NCBI GenBank assembly: GCA_021292165.1
Contig: CM037879.1
Coordinates: 162,556,886-162,620,885 of the forward strand
Source of the DNA: Shinisaurus crocodilurus
Taxonomy: Eukaryota > Chordata > Lepidosauria > Squamata > Shinisauridae
Direction: 5' to 3'
Length of the DNA stretch: 64,000 nucleotides
Under the pieces are notes generated by a model. It saw only the letters and a list, made by a program, of their open reading frames with translations, searched no databases and was not told the DNA's origin. Positions 11,301 to 23,375 of the stretch are shown here, piece by piece. Within the stretch, counting starts at the first letter, position 1. The number at the start of each line of letters is the position of its first letter. Made by a program: the position numbers and the translations under genes.

Positions 11301-11592
11301 ACTAACTGCCATTCTGGATTATGAACTATAAACACACACGGCCTAATATATGCAACCAATACTGAGGATTCTCTGTTCTCTGCTGAAGGGAAGATCCCAC
11401 CAGCATATAGCCCTGTCTGATCATGGGCCTAGTGTGCCAATTGCTTAGATGTTTTAAAAAAGCTCTCTCAGCAACTGAGCTAATGGTTCAATTCAATCAA
11501 CTGAAGGCAGAGCTCTCACAGTCAATAGCTATGCCACAGATATTTAAATGATTGAGGTCTGAGTTTATCTCATGGGTTCTTTTGTTTCATTT

Positions 11593-11692
11593 ACCTGATT
11601 TACAGTGCAGTACTATATATGTCTACTTAGAACTAAGCTCTGTTGAGTTCAATGGGACTTACTCCTAGGCAAACGTATATAGGATTGCTGCC
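11593..11692 (+). repeat. Short interspersed repeat (TTGAGTTCAATGGGACTTACTCC family)
   Basis: Contains TTCAATGGGACTTACTCC and ATAGGATTGCTGCC. Related words on either strand occur near 45450-45560 and 50785-50860. This is a common sauropsid repeat tail; family not named here. Confidence 0.5.
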
Positions 11693-11903
11693 TTAATGAG
11701 TAAATTTGTCATTGTTTTTCTACACATCTGCTGCATGTTTTTTTTCTTTACTTTGATACCTTGTTCACATCCATATGTATACAAATAAGTGCCCTTGAAA
11801 GATAACCAAAGCTGCTTTTGACTTTGTAAAAAAGCAGAGAAAGACAGATATTTCAGCTTGTATCTTTTGGGTGCTAAATTAATTTCTTTGGTAAACAACT
11901 TAC

Positions 11904-11963
11904 CTGTAAAAGCCATAGACAGTGGTAATGCTAAGAAAGCAAGAAGTCCAAAAATATAGGAAG
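11904..11963 (-). CDS. TMEM272: TMEM272 exon 2
   Basis: A 60-nt exon between a TTACAG acceptor and a GTAAGT-like donor. It encodes ASYIFGLLAFLALPLSMAFT, a single hydrophobic helix (first membrane segment). It is joined by split codons to the exon at 12680-12737 (Ala) and to exon 3 (Gly). Confidence 0.8.
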
Positions 11964-12679
11964 CTGTAAGGCAATAGATGTTAAGTTAGAGGGCCTGTGA
12001 CAAATCAAAAGCTAAAACGTCCTACCAAGTGCTCTCTCTCCACCAATATTGCTTGAATCTGCTAGTCTGGAACTGCCATCCTGTATTCACTCACTTTTTA
12101 GGGAGAATCCAGACAATAACACTGCCAAATTATTACAATGCAGTGTTTAATGTGCTAGTCATATATTTTATTTCTAGACTTTATTTGTGACCATTCCTCC
12201 CCGCCCCCTCAATAAAATGCAATTGCAGTAAGAGCCTATCCAGTGTGGACTACCAAAGCAATATTGAGACTTTTGAGGGCTGCTATGCCTTTAGTTAGAA
12301 GCTTCCTCCTTTGGAATAAACAGTTTTCTCTTCTTCTAATTGCTTCCTGCTCAGAGCCGTCGGCATTATTAGCAAATGAATTGATCACCTCCTATTCTCT
12401 CTCTGTGTGTTTTAATCCCTTGTTTCCTCTCTCTTTTTTTCTTTCATAGCACAATAGTATTATTTCATGATAGAGAAATTAAGACCACCCCCACCCAAGG
12501 AGAACAGGAACTGATTAACAACAACACAATTAAGGGACAATGTATCCATTATTTTCCTGCAGTGCTGTATAGGATTGTGATAGGATTGTGCTGTAAGAGA
12601 GCTAATACACTCTTTCTAAAATTAACATGTGACTATCCCATTGCAGATTCCTAGATACTATTCACAGTAGGCAACTTAC

Positions 12680-12737
12680 CATTGCTGGCAATTTTTGAGA
12701 TGCATCGGTGACATGCCTTCTCTAAGCCTGCAGCCAT
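12680..12737 (-). CDS. TMEM272: TMEM272 exon 1 (start codon)
   Basis: First coding exon. The ATG at 12737-12735 begins MAAGLEKACHRCISKIASN, with one base carried into exon 2 across a GTAAGT-like donor. This start was chosen because it gives a short cytosolic leader directly before the first helix, and the reading frame then runs through all four exons. The frame stays open a little further upstream to a possible acceptor near 12755, so untranslated 5' exons probably exist to the right. One possible site is the AAG|GTGAGT donor near 17575. Confidence 0.72.
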
Positions 12738-12878
12738 TTCCAGTAATAATGTTCTGTAGCCCTTGGGAAAATAAGAAACAAAGGGTTGGAGTTTGAATTA
12801 AATAAACACTCTCTCCTGAATTGCACAAACCTGCCAAATAAGCAGAGTCTCTTGTTCAAGATTGCCTTGACACCATTT

Positions 12879-12962
12879 ATTTATTTATTTATTTTATTTC
12901 ATTTTTATACCGCCCAATAGCTGAAGCTCTCTGGGCGGTTTACAACAATTAACAAGACAGTC
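12879..12962 (-). repeat. L2/CR1-like LINE 3' end fragment
   Basis: A (TTTA)n tract followed by ATACCGCCCAATAGCTGAAG and GGGCGGTTTACAACAATT. This is the reverse complement of the tail seen at 13745-13800 and 50155-50215. A similar fragment lies at 47354-47412. Confidence 0.65.
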
Positions 12963-13397
12963 CCTGCCTGCAAGCTTACAATTTAAAAAGACACGACACA
13001 CAAGGAAAAAGGAATGGGGAGGGAAGAAGGGGGAATATTAATTAATACTTCTGGCAGGGCTGGGTGGGTCTTAGATGAGCCATTGGACAATCCAATGTCT
13101 TTTGCAGGTTAGTCAGCCATTGCTTGGTATGAAACCAAAGTGACCTAAACAGGAAGTCGAAGCCTCCAATTCTAAAGCACAAAGTGTTTATTTAAAAAGA
13201 AAGGATATAGTAATTGCACAGAAATTTTTTTAAAAGCATAAAAATAATATTCTAGCTTGACAGCTAAACATCAGCCCAGGAAGACTCGGGCAGGTTTTAT
13301 CTGAATTCAAATCATCAGAAAAAGTCAGGTCTCCATGTTTAAAAGGGAAGGCCAGCCTCTATCACACAACCACAGACCTGAATCTACCCGGACACTA

Positions 13398-13812
13398 TGA
13401 TCAACATCTGAGGCCTTTCTCTGAGTGCCACCCTCCGAGGGAGGCTTGGAAGGTGACAAGAAGGGGAGGCCTTCTCAGTGGTGGCCCCTGATTCTGGAAT
13501 GATCTCCCCACAGAGGCTCGCTTGGTGCCAATGCTGTTATCCTTTTGGTACCAGGTTAAGTCTGCCCTCTTCTCTGAGGCATTCAATGGCATTTAATGAC
13601 ATATGGTGGGCATTTATGTTGGTCTAGTTGTATTAAAAATTGTTTTAGCTGCTCAAATTGTTTTAAATTCAGTTTGTATATTGGAATTTTATGCTGGGTT
13701 TTTTTTTAAACTGAATTTGTGGTTTGTGTTTTTTATGAATTGTTGTGAACCACCCAGAGAGCTTCGGCTATTGGGCGGTATAGAAATGAAATAAATAATG
13801 ATAATAAATAAC
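13398..13812 (+). mobile_element. L2-like LINE 3' end
   Basis: Decayed end of an RT reading frame (GGAATGATCTCCCCACAGAGG, corresponding to the usual terminal WN..P region). It is followed by the 3' UTR and the tail GAACCACCCAGAGAGCTTCG...GGGCGGTATAGAAATGAAAT with an ATAA-rich end. The same 3' end is present at 49860-50222. Truncated at the 5' side. Confidence 0.7.
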
Positions 13813-14304
13813 CAGTGAGCTCACACACTCCCACAGGTGTCATATGAAAAGGCCCAGAGAAATAACTGGGAAGGAGGTGTCTGAAGTGGAAGTAAGATCA
13901 CAAAGAAGCAAAGAGTTAGACAAAGGGACCTTGGAGGTCATCTAGTTAATCCCCTGCTCAGTTTAAGATCTGAAGTGCAGGATCAGTTACCGCATCCCTG
14001 ACAGATGACAGTGCAGATGATGCTTAAATGGAGGCCCTTCTTTCCATTCAGAAAAGATGTCCTTTTCCATTTGGCCCATTTGCATTCTTCCCCAAGAAGC
14101 CTTGGAACAGATTTAGCTTCTTAACAGCAGTTCAGATTCCAAGAAACAAACCCAAATGGTCACTCTAACATACATACTGTTCATAGATCTACCACACAAA
14201 GTAAGAAGCCACCCACTTGTTTATTCCAAACTGATAGACCGCTGATGGAGGAGGAAGGTGCATGTGTACCTTTCAACATGTGGATCACAAGGCATGCTGT
14301 AATG

Positions 14305-14572
14305 CAGGGGTGGGCAACTTCCAGGGGTTGGGGGGCTGCATTACCCCCCCCTCTGGAGCTGCAACCTTCACCCAACACATCTTTAAAATAACCCCCTTTC
14401 CCAGCTGCTGCAGCCCCACCAAAATTAAACAGCAAACCAGAGCACTTCACATTGAAAGGGAACCCTTTTCCCTTGTTGCCACGGTGATGCCGAATTTTGG
14501 TGGTGAGCAACCAGTGGGGCACTGGGGGCTGCAAAAAGGCCAGGGGGCCAGTCCACATGTTGCCTGCCCCTG
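14305..14572. mobile_element. hAT MITE, 268 bp
   Basis: Starts CAGGGGTGGGCAACTT and ends GTTGCCTGCCCCTG, inverted copies with some decay. Flanks CTGTAATG and CTCTGATG agree at 6 of 8 bases. The interior resembles the foldback at 35815-36005 (CAGCAAACCA, CCTTTTCCC). Confidence 0.65.
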
Positions 14573-17500
14573 CTCTGATGTGTCAGGTTTCTATACTTGG
14601 GATGAGGAGGGGCAGATTGTAATCACTCCAGAGAATAACTAACAGTATTTACTTAACTTTAGGATCTGGGGCAAATGGTCATATTAACGAAACAACAACT
14701 AGAACTATATAAACCATATATGAGCAACTCTAACTTTAAACCACAGTTGACTACAAATCACTGTTTGATAGACCAGCAATAGGTGCTTGTTCCAGTTCCT
14801 TCAGTCTCTTGTTGCTTCTGTTGTGGAGGTTCACTCTCTCTCCGGTGGAAGGCTGCTCTTACCGACTTCTTTCGCTTCCTTACCACACTGCTGCCTCCCC
14901 TCAACAGCTGCACTCCTCCTTCACTCTGCAGCTGTCTCTTTTTCTCTCTCTTCAACCATTTCTCTTCCCCCCCCATCATGTCAAACTTTTCTTCCTCATC
15001 TCGTCTCTCTCAGTGCCCCTCCCACTTTACGCAGGTCTCATCCCAAGCTCTTCAGGCAAGAGGGCCAAAATCTATTTTGGAGAAGCTCTCGGGGGACGCA
15101 TTCCAGTAGCGGGTGGGGCCGAAGGCAAAGGGGGGACAAAGTACAAAAAAATTACCAGCATTTCATAGTTTAAAGCTCTTGCTTCCAGTAACTAAGACTT
15201 AGGAGAGGTATTTCTGCCTTTTAGAAGGGGGGGTGGGGGAGCTACACAAAAGCTGGGAAACCACCAAACTATTGGTGGATGGGAGAAAGGGGTTGGGGCC
15301 AGGGGAAGATTGGGACCCTAGGAGGGCTGGATTTCATAGGGTTGGAAGGGGCCTACAAGGCCATCGAGTCCAACCCCCTGCTCAGTGCAGGAAACTAGAG
15401 GAGGGGTCTCCCATCGATTTGGCCCCCGGTTCTCAAGTCCTGCCTTAAGGGGCAGGAATTACAATGCCTCAACATTGTAAGCTGCCTTATATAAGGTCAG
15501 TCTGTGACCGGGTTCACTGAGCACAATAAGCCATGGCGGTTTGTGAGCCATGTTTGTTTCAAAGTAGCTTGTTGTGTTGTCTGAACCTGGCCAGAGTGGA
15601 GTGGCTTGTGCACGGTTAACAAACCATGTTGCTGTCTTATCGTGTTGTGTGAACCCAGTCCATCTGTCCGTCTACTCCAGTATTGTCTGCTTTGTCTCTC
15701 CAGGGTATCTGGTAATGGTCCTTCAAATTACCTGCTCCTTTTCTGATTACTCCCCACCTGGATGTTGCCAGAGACTTAACATGGGGCTTTCTGCACACAA
15801 AGCATGTGCTAGGTCGCAGAGCTATGGTCCCTCCCCGTAGCTATGGCTTGAACCCTGGACAATGCTCACCTCACCTAATAAGCAGATGTCACCCAACCTG
15901 CAAGACTCACGTTGCTCCAGGCATCCACTCTGCAAGAAAGAGGCAAAAGATCTAAGGTACTCTTTAAAAAATATTTTTAAGCCCACTGTTGCAGGAAGAC
16001 ACCACAATCCTAGTCAAAATATATTTAGAAGAAGCATGTGCTGTGAAAATTCCTACGGGGTAAAAAAGTATAGGCTGATAGAACAATTGGCACTGGTGGG
16101 CCTAGGAAACGGCACGACAAGCCATCATTCTGAGAGGCAGTCATTTCACTGAGAACCCCCAGAAAACAATACTTGTAGGACTTCTTGCTCCCAAGAGCTT
16201 GCAAAGCTGGGTGCAAAGCAATTTGGGCAATTTGCTAGGGTCATGAAAGTGACTTGGACTTACAACAGAAATGACAGTTTGCCCTGTGATTCAGATGTTA
16301 GTGTGGGGGAGAAAGGCTGTTCCTGAATATAATGGAATCAAATGAATCTGACATAATGAGATTTGAAATTAAGCAACCAGCAAACAAGTCCTAGTTTGGG
16401 GAGTGGGGGGTAGGGCTTGAACAAGATGCCACCAGGGGCCCACCTTCCCTGAATGGGCCCCACCTCCTGTCTGCCACTGTCAATCTATTTGCTTGCCTCT
16501 TCATACAGTGGCCACTTATGCATCACCAAAGGAGAGTACAAAACAGGTGAGCAATCTGCATAAACTGTGCATGTGCTAATTTATACGTATAGATGCAAGT
16601 TTAGAAATACTTACTATAGTTTTAATAGAAATATGATACATCTCAGTATAATGCAGAAGACTCTGACCAGGTGAACTGTGTGCCGGCTGCCTCTTCAGCC
16701 TGCTGTCCAGGTACTAAGTGTTGGAGGGGGCAACACTTCTTATCTTTAAACCAGATTTGGACAGGACAGCACTTCAAATAGAGGACGGTCCTTTGTAAAA
16801 GTGGACACAAGGCCACCCTACCTCTTCACTGGAGCCCAGCCTACATCACTGCCCAGAGGGAGAGAGCCAGGCAAACAGAGATTTCTCCTCCTCCCCGCTC
16901 TAGTTGCTGCTCGCATGTTCAAGTGAGGGCAGGCGAACAGTCAGCAACAGCGAGGAAGAGCAAAGACAACACTCCGGGGACTAGCAGTGGGATCCCGCTG
17001 TGAAGTGGGCCTCAGCAGGAACCCAGTAATGCAGAGCCCTGATGCTGGCCCTGCTAACTGCAGTCACCCCACAATTTCAAACAACTACCTGGCAGAGAAC
17101 TATTTGCCCTCCTTGCCAAAAGGAAGGAATTATTCGCTTATTCTTTCGAGCAAATAAATAATTGCACCATGTATACTAGGGAAAAGTAAATGCTTACCAA
17201 TATTCTAAGATGGTGAGACTGACCCTACTTGCTAGGGTCACAAGAGCCTGAAGCAGTGTGCGGTGCCAATAAGAAAGTAATATTGACATGCTCCTAGCTG
17301 AAATTAGCAACTCTATTCCAGCTGATGAAGAGCACTGTGTAACTTGAAAGCTTACATATTTTTACATCAATAGAATTTGATGTAAGAGATATCCAGGATA
17401 GATACTGATCTACCTGTTTTGTATCTTTTATTGTCAGAGACTGACTTGGCAGCCCCACACTCACTCCCCCCCCCCAATGGCTAAGAATACTACACAGATT

Positions 17501-17950
17501 CTTTCCCGCTAGCAATCCAGCGCCTTCCTATTTGTTGCAGATAGATAACTTCCCAGTGCCATCCTCTACTCACCTTGTCATGCCAAAGGAAGAACTGGGA
17601 GAAGAAAACACAGCTGACGTTCACCAAAAATGTACGGTGCAGGTTACCCACTGACTGATGAGGCTTATCTTTGCTTCCAGGTCTTTGGCTCCGAAACAGC
17701 TGAGGCTTTTCATTCCTTCTTTCTGATGCCCTCACTTTGTGGACCACTTGCTGTTCGGGAGCCTCTGCTTCAAAAGAGGCATCTCTCTTCTGCTGTGGCA
17801 ACAAAAGCTCTTACCTTTATTCCCTGCACACTCCCACCTTCAGTTCACTCCACAACCCAGCAAATGCTGGTATTCATCAAGACACCAGAGGGCAGTAAAG
17901 TAGTCACTACACCCAGGATTTCATCTAGAACTCTTTGAAAAAACATTTTA
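14573..17950. other. Intergenic DNA upstream of TMEM272
   Basis: No confident exon. It contains poly-G repeat copy 3 (15105-15310), a TTGGAAGGGGCC repeat (15338-15420) and a minus-strand SINE with a foldback inside it. Around 17575 a strong minus-strand donor (AAG|GTGAGT) follows an open stretch and could belong to an untranslated 5' exon of TMEM272. Confidence 0.45.
15476..15850 (-). repeat. tRNA-derived SINE, interrupted by a foldback element
   Basis: Minus-strand copy of the SINE at 2119-2340: the body at the left edge (GCTGCCTTATATAAGGTCAG) resumes at CATCTGTCCGTCTACTCCAG and ends in a decayed tRNA-like head near 15790-15850. The interrupting DNA (about 15494-15657) begins ACCGGGTTCA and ends TGAACCCAGT, the termini of the foldback family at 44335-44655. 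Confidence 0.6.
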
Positions 17951-17952
<2 letters not shown>

Positions 17953-17989
<37 letters not shown>

Positions 17990-18004
17990 TCCCCCCCCCC
18001 CCCC
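17953..18004. repeat. (CA)n microsatellite followed by a C run
   Basis: About 17 CA units (17953-17986), a short spacer, then a run of 14 C residues. Confidence 0.95.
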
Positions 18005-18130
18005 ATGGTAGAGTATCACTTTGCCCTCTCATCTCTTGATATCTGCTGACAGCAAGAACATGTATTGTTGGCTATGGCTATGGCATCGGTTCACCCCACT
18101 CTCCCCACTTTACTCTTGGCAATGCCATCT

Positions 18131-18457
18131 TAGGAAGACAGAAAGACGCCTTATGCCAGGTCAGGCTATTTGCCCATCTAGCCCAGGATTGTACCTACCT
18201 GTCAGCAGCTGTCCAGATCCTTCTACACCAGGGTGGGCAGGAAGTAGATCTTCAGGTGTTGTGGACTTCCACTTCAAGCATTCCTGACCATTGGCCATGC
18301 TGGCAGGGGCTTCTGGGAGTCAAAGTCCAAAACATCTGGAGATCAGCCTTCTGCTCACCCCTGTTCTACACAGTTATTTTTAACTGAAGACGCCAGGGAT
18401 TAAACCTGGGACCTTCTTCGTGCCAAAGCATCCACCCTACCACTGAGTGATGGGCCT
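18131..18457 (-). repeat. tRNA-derived SINE with nested MITE
   Basis: Minus-strand copy of the SINE family. The body is at the left (TGCCCATCTAGCCCAGGATT) and the tRNA-like head at the right (GGATTAAACCTGGGACC, ACCACTGAGTGATGGGCC). It is split by the MITE at 18229-18363. Confidence 0.75.
18229..18363. mobile_element. hAT MITE nested in a SINE
   Basis: A 135-bp element starting CAGGGTGGGCAGG and ending CTGCTCACCCCTG, with an exact 8-bp target duplication TTCTACAC (18221-18228, 18364-18371). The foldback interior resembles 5448-5572. Confidence 0.88.
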
Positions 18458-21400
18458 TGGTGATTCACTGAGAGCCTCTCTCCTTTATAACAATGAATGA
18501 AAACAGGTCTAGAAGGCTGTTCCTTCTGTGCAACTGAAAAATTACATTGGACAAGAAAATAACCAGCTGCTCTTCCTCCTACTTTGTGCCAAATTCTAGG
18601 AGTGCTTCCTGATTAGGCTTTTATTTTGCAATCTTCCTGCCCTGTTCACAGTTTTATGCTCTGTCTGTGCGCGTGTGGGTGTTCCAGACAACATTGTCTT
18701 CCATTTGTAATCCTCCCATGGTTTCCTATCATTTCTTCCATCATTTTTCTTACCAAAGAAAATCCGTTAAGAAGGAAAAGACTGAATAGCTCCACAATGT
18801 CTTTTGACTGGTAGCACTAGGAGCTCTCCATCCAAAAACACCCTACCTAGATCAAGGAACTCCATACTTCAGGGCTGGTCCAAGCCATTATGCTGCCTGA
18901 GGCAAAGGACAAGATGGCTCCCTTTCCCTATAACATGTACAAAAGCAAACGAGACTGGTGGTTGAATCTTCAAACACTGGCAACAGAACAATGTCCTCTA
19001 CTTCACCTGAGGGGAACAGGCTAGCCTAGGGGCGCAAAGTTCTGTCCAACACCTTGCCAGCAATCTCCACCCACATTTCCCACAATGTTCTTGTGAAGGA
19101 CTGCCAACCGATCCTTTCTTCAAGACGAGAGATCAAAGGTGCAAAACTGCCAACCTTAGCTCTACCGTCTTGACCTGATTCTCTCAGGGCCTTGCCCTTC
19201 GTCTATACACTGGATTTAGCACTGAACCACAGAGGAACCACACACACCAACTAGGAAAGTTTTTTTTAAGGTAAACAGATTACAATAAAAGGTGGGGAAT
19301 GAGGGAAGAGGGAGAAAGGTGGGGAGACACTTCGGTACATACGAGTAGAGCTATAAAACAACAAAACTAGTCCCTTACTATATAAATACCCAGGCACTTA
19401 CTCCTTGCCTGGGGGTTGGTCTTCTTAGGGCTTGCCTCAGCAAAAAGCCCTACTCCGCACTCCTTTGTCCAGACAACAACTCAAACCAGAAGCCACAGCT
19501 GGCAGTATAGATTCTCCCCCCACCCCTCCTTTCAGTAGCTCAGCTGTCTTTGGCCAATCAGGATGAACTTCATCTGGGCTAGGCAGGGGAGAGGTGGCTC
19601 CTTGATTATGACTAGAGTGCTTGGGTCGTATTTGCATGTAAATACAGTAATACCTTGGATTGCAAGTAACTTGGTTTGAGAGCGTTTTGCAAGACAAGCA
19701 AATTTTTAAATATTTATTTAATTTTTTTTTTACTTGATATACAAGCGACGTCTTGCAATACAAGTACTGTAGTACGGCTTAAATTAAAAATCTCTGTACA
19801 AATTTTTTGGGGGGGATTTCGTTTTGATATAAGTGTTTTGGATTACAAGCACGTTTCCGGAACGAATTATGCTCTCAATCCAAGGCATGACTGTACTTGG
19901 GCACAGGGACATCAAAGGGAAGCTATGCACATTTGGCAGGAGACTCTGACACCTAGTACATTTGCATCATGAGGCCCCCCAGCCTCTAGCTGGGATTACA
20001 CTTGTTTACGTGGCGGTGGGGGTGGAGAAGGGTTGGCTTTTCTTCACAGTTCTGATATTCCATTAATTTGTATGCTTTAGTTTGGATACAATTCTTGCTT
20101 CTTTGCAAAGAGCTCATCACAGAATATGAATTTTAATGTTGGAAGCAAGACAGAAAAACATCTGATTCCACCACCACCTCCCCGCTTACTTAAATCAACA
20201 TGCCAATTCAATAGCAATTTAAACTGAGACAAATGGCCTTACAAAAAAATCTGAATACAAGAGATGCTTTTAAAAAAGAAGAAATGAATAGATTCCCTTC
20301 TGAAAGTCAAAGATAGAGCAACAGTATTGTTGTTACGAGCAGCGACAGTGTTAGAGCTGGATTGTGGGTGAAGTCCAGTGTTCCCCAGACTGGTGGGGGG
20401 GGGCTCCAAACAAAGCCAGCAGATGGGAGGGGCCATGGTGGCAGCAAGCCATGTGGCACACTGCAAGCAAGGCCAGGCATGGCTTGGCAGAGCTGAGGCT
20501 CCAGCCATCCGCTATCTGCATTTGAATCTTTTAACTGAAGTGAGAATTGCAGTGAGTTCAGCCAACTGGATGGCACCTTTTCGGGCACATGACCAATGAG
20601 GGTCCTGGAGGGCTAATGGTGCACTGCTTTGCTTTGTTCAGCAGCATGCCATGGCTTGCCACCCCCTTTCATCTGCCACTTGCTGCCTGGCATCGTTTGT
20701 GTGGATGCCTAACCTGCAGGGCCCTAGACTTCAGCCCTGAAGACCAGCCCTAAAGGCGCCACTGCACAAGCCGATGAATGCACAGTGTGGGAGGCTGGTG
20801 GCCTTTTGGCTCCTTCCAGCTCTGATGCTCTGTCAGCCTTGATGCCCTTTCACTGTGCAGTCACAAGCCTTTTGCCTCTACCTCCATAACCCTCCCACCG
20901 TACAAAAGACAGAGAAGGGGGGAAGCGACTGTCGACGCATGCTACTGGCAGCCCCCAAGAGAAGGTGTCTTTGTATAATCACTATAATTAAGTTGTCTCC
21001 ATTCTCAGTTATAAATCTGTGACAGTATGTATTTAATAAACCAGTCCCCATCACGTAGGCTCTTTCTTAGCACACTCTGCTTTTCAGAGCCCCAGCTGCA
21101 TTGCAGAGAGCTTAAAATAGCACACACTTATTGTATGGGAAGGAACAATTCATGCTTGGAACCAGAACCCCACTCCAGCAAGGGAGATCCACCACCGGTT
21201 TCTGTGCATGGATGCCCTGGGCCCAGCTTGGCACAGTTGCAGGCAGTCCCCGTCACTACTGCATGGTCTGGTGGAGGATGCATCTCCTCTTTCCATCTAC
21301 CTCAATCTTGTGATGCAGTTTGGAACATGCATCCCCAGCCACAATCTAGGGCAGGGATGGGCAACATACACTCCTCCCCACTGCTCTTACTCAAGGTGTG

Positions 21401-21480
21401 AGAGAGAGCATGCACAGGAACGTGCCAGGGCCCTGAGATTTATTGGGGTGTGGGGGGAAGAGAAGCCAGCCCATTTTCCC
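18458..21480. other. Gene-free stretch
   Basis: No exon found. It holds a repeat at 18870-19030 shared with 4545-4790 and the Tigger-like MITE. A stretch at 19170-19990 with TATA-like and AATAAA-like words could be an old LTR, but I could not define its ends. Confidence 0.4.
19645..19893. mobile_element. Tigger-like MITE, copy 1
   Basis: A 249-bp element with inverted ends CAGTAATACCTTGGATTG / CAATCCAAGGCATGACTG and TA target duplications (19643-19644, 19894-19895). The ends and TA duplication fit Tc1/mariner, Tigger type. A copy of equal length is at 28749-28997. Confidence 0.85.
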
Positions 21481-21483
21481 TCT

Positions 21484-22112
21484 AAGGAGTTGCACTGGCT
21501 ACCAGTTGCTTGCAGAGCTGAATTCAAGGTGTTGGTTTTGACCTTTAAAACCCTACACGGCTCTGGCCCAGTTTATCACAAGGAGCGCCTCCAGCAACAT
21601 CAAGTAGGCCGCTCAACAAGATCTGCCACGGACGGCCTTCTCCTTATCCCATCAGCAAGAGCAGGCAGGCTGGCGGGGACTAGGAAGAGGGCCTTCTCTG
21701 TGGCGGTCCCCACATTATTTATGTATTTATTATTTTTATGAATCGCCCATCTGGCCAGACATCCGGCCACTCTGAGCGATGTACAATCCAATAAAATACA
21801 AGGGGGGGGGGAACACACACACACACACACACACACAGTATAAAACACAATTAAAAACAGAACAAAACTTAAAAATCCTAACCCACCCCATATTCCCGCC
21901 TGAAAAGCCATGTTTTTAATGCACGGCGGAAGCTAATCAAGGAAGGGGCATGGCAGAGGTCACTGGGGAGAGAGTTCCATAAATTGGGGTTTTAAAAGAA
22001 TTTTTTATACTGTTTTAATTATCATATTTTATTCTTTGTTTTAATTGTACATCGCCCAGGGTGGGCGGCCAGATGGGCGATTAATAAATATAAGAAATAA
22101 ATAAATAAATAA
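21484..22112 (+). pseudogene. L2-like LINE, end of reverse-transcriptase frame and tail
   Basis: Encodes the conserved end of an L2/CR1-clade ORF2: LHWLPVACRAEFKVLVLTFK followed by a LHGSGPVY block and a RSTRSATDGLLL block, then R.GTRKRAFSVAVPT. This pattern lies downstream of the palm domain in these LINEs. The frame degenerates after about 21715. The remainder is a noncoding tail with a (CA)n run near 21817 and ends in GGGCGATTAATAAATATAAG plus ATAA repeats. 5'-truncated and inactive. Confidence 0.72.
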
Positions 22113-22403
22113 ACAACCATGTCAAATTTCAGCTTTCTAGCTTAATGGGAAATAGGAGATACATTGGCTTCCGGGCGAACATGGCACCTTGAAAGTCGCA
22201 CAGAAATCTGCTGCGGCAGCCGATGCAGCGTTCCTGGCCTTGGCTGGGGAGTCTACTTCTGATTAAGGAAGCTAAGATTTGATGTTACCCCCAAATTATC
22301 TCATAGGGTTATAAATTGCTTTCTGTCTGCCTTTCGATAGATTTGCGGCTTGTGACCTGAGGTGGGGGGAAACGGCGCTGTATTCAGGAGACCGGTTTTA
22401 GAG

Positions 22404-23227
22404 CAGGGATGGGGACTTGACTCGTGAGTTGGACTAAGTCCCCCCTCTGACTCAAGTCAGACTCGAGTCCCAACAATTTTTATGGGACTCGAGACTCGAC
22501 TCGGGACTCAAGCCCAAGGACTCTGACACCGCCGCCACCCTCACCTCCGCCGCCGCCACTGTCGCACGCTGCCGCCGCCGCCCTCACCTCACCTCATCTC
22601 AGCTGCCGCCGCACGCCGCCACCTCCTCCGTTGACCTCACTGCCGCCTTCGTCGACCTCGCCTCCGCCACCATTGCACGACGACGACGCCAACCTCGCTG
22701 CCGCGCACACAGCACACCGCATCACGCCGCCGGCGCGCTGTTTTTGGTGGGAGGAACCATGGCAACCCCGCCAAAAACAGGGCGGTGGCGGCGGCGGCGT
22801 GACGCGGCGTGCTGTGTGCGACGGCAGCGTGCGGCGGCGGCGTGCGATGGTGGTGGCGGCGGAGGCGAGGTCGACGGAGGAGGAGGCGTGCGACGGTGGC
22901 GACGATGGTGGCGGCGGCGAGGTCGACAGAGGAGGCGGTGTGCGACGGTGGCAGAGGTGAGGTGAGGGTGGCAGCGGCGGCGTGCGACGGTGGTGGAGGT
23001 GAGGGCGGCGGCAGCAGCAGGAGCAGGGACAAGGGAAGGACGGTGAGTGGCGGCGGCAGCAGCCCATGGAGGGAGCAGGAGGGTCTCCGCGGGAGGAAGG
23101 GCAGCTCTTCTTCCTCTCGCGGAGACCCTCCCGCTCCCTCCATGGGCTGCCGCTTTGGGAGTGACTCGGGTCCAAAGACTCGTGACTCGACTCGTGACTC
23201 GGGACCAAGGACTCTTCAACATCCCTG
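22404..23227. mobile_element. Nonautonomous hAT, 824 bp, GC-triplet-rich, nested in the L1-like element
   Basis: Termini are CAGGGATGGGGACTT and (reverse complement of the other end) CAGGGATGTTGAAGA. The exact 8-bp target duplication TTTTAGAG lies at 22396-22403 and 23228-23235. The interior is built of GGC/GCC/GAC triplet runs arranged as inverted blocks: C-rich at 22530-22720, G-rich at 22780-23060. It also has two foldbacks, one around 22737-22793 (CTGTTTTTGG ... CCAAAAACAG) and one at 23058-23152 (CAGCCCATGGAGGGAGC with its inverse). Long open frames in it are triplet artefacts. Confidence 0.9.
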
Positions 23228-23375
23228 TTTTAGAGGTGTACGTGCTCGCTTCCAAAATGATGGATTATATCTGGACTGGCTGATTTGGAATCTTTCTACA
23301 GCACAGTAGGATTTATAATTAACTGTAAGTTGATTAAGGGTTTATCTGGGAGGCAAAGAAGATAAGAGTGATAAC

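Noticed and set aside
19170..19990. A possible LTR interrupted by the Tigger-like MITE
   Set aside because: Promoter-like and polyadenylation-like words only; termini could not be defined.
22594..23309. Long overlapping open frames on both strands (up to 204 codons) at 22.6-23.3 kb
   Set aside because: They are triplet-repeat artefacts inside a hAT with exact target duplications; the proteins are low-complexity Ala/Gly/Arg/Pro/Ser.
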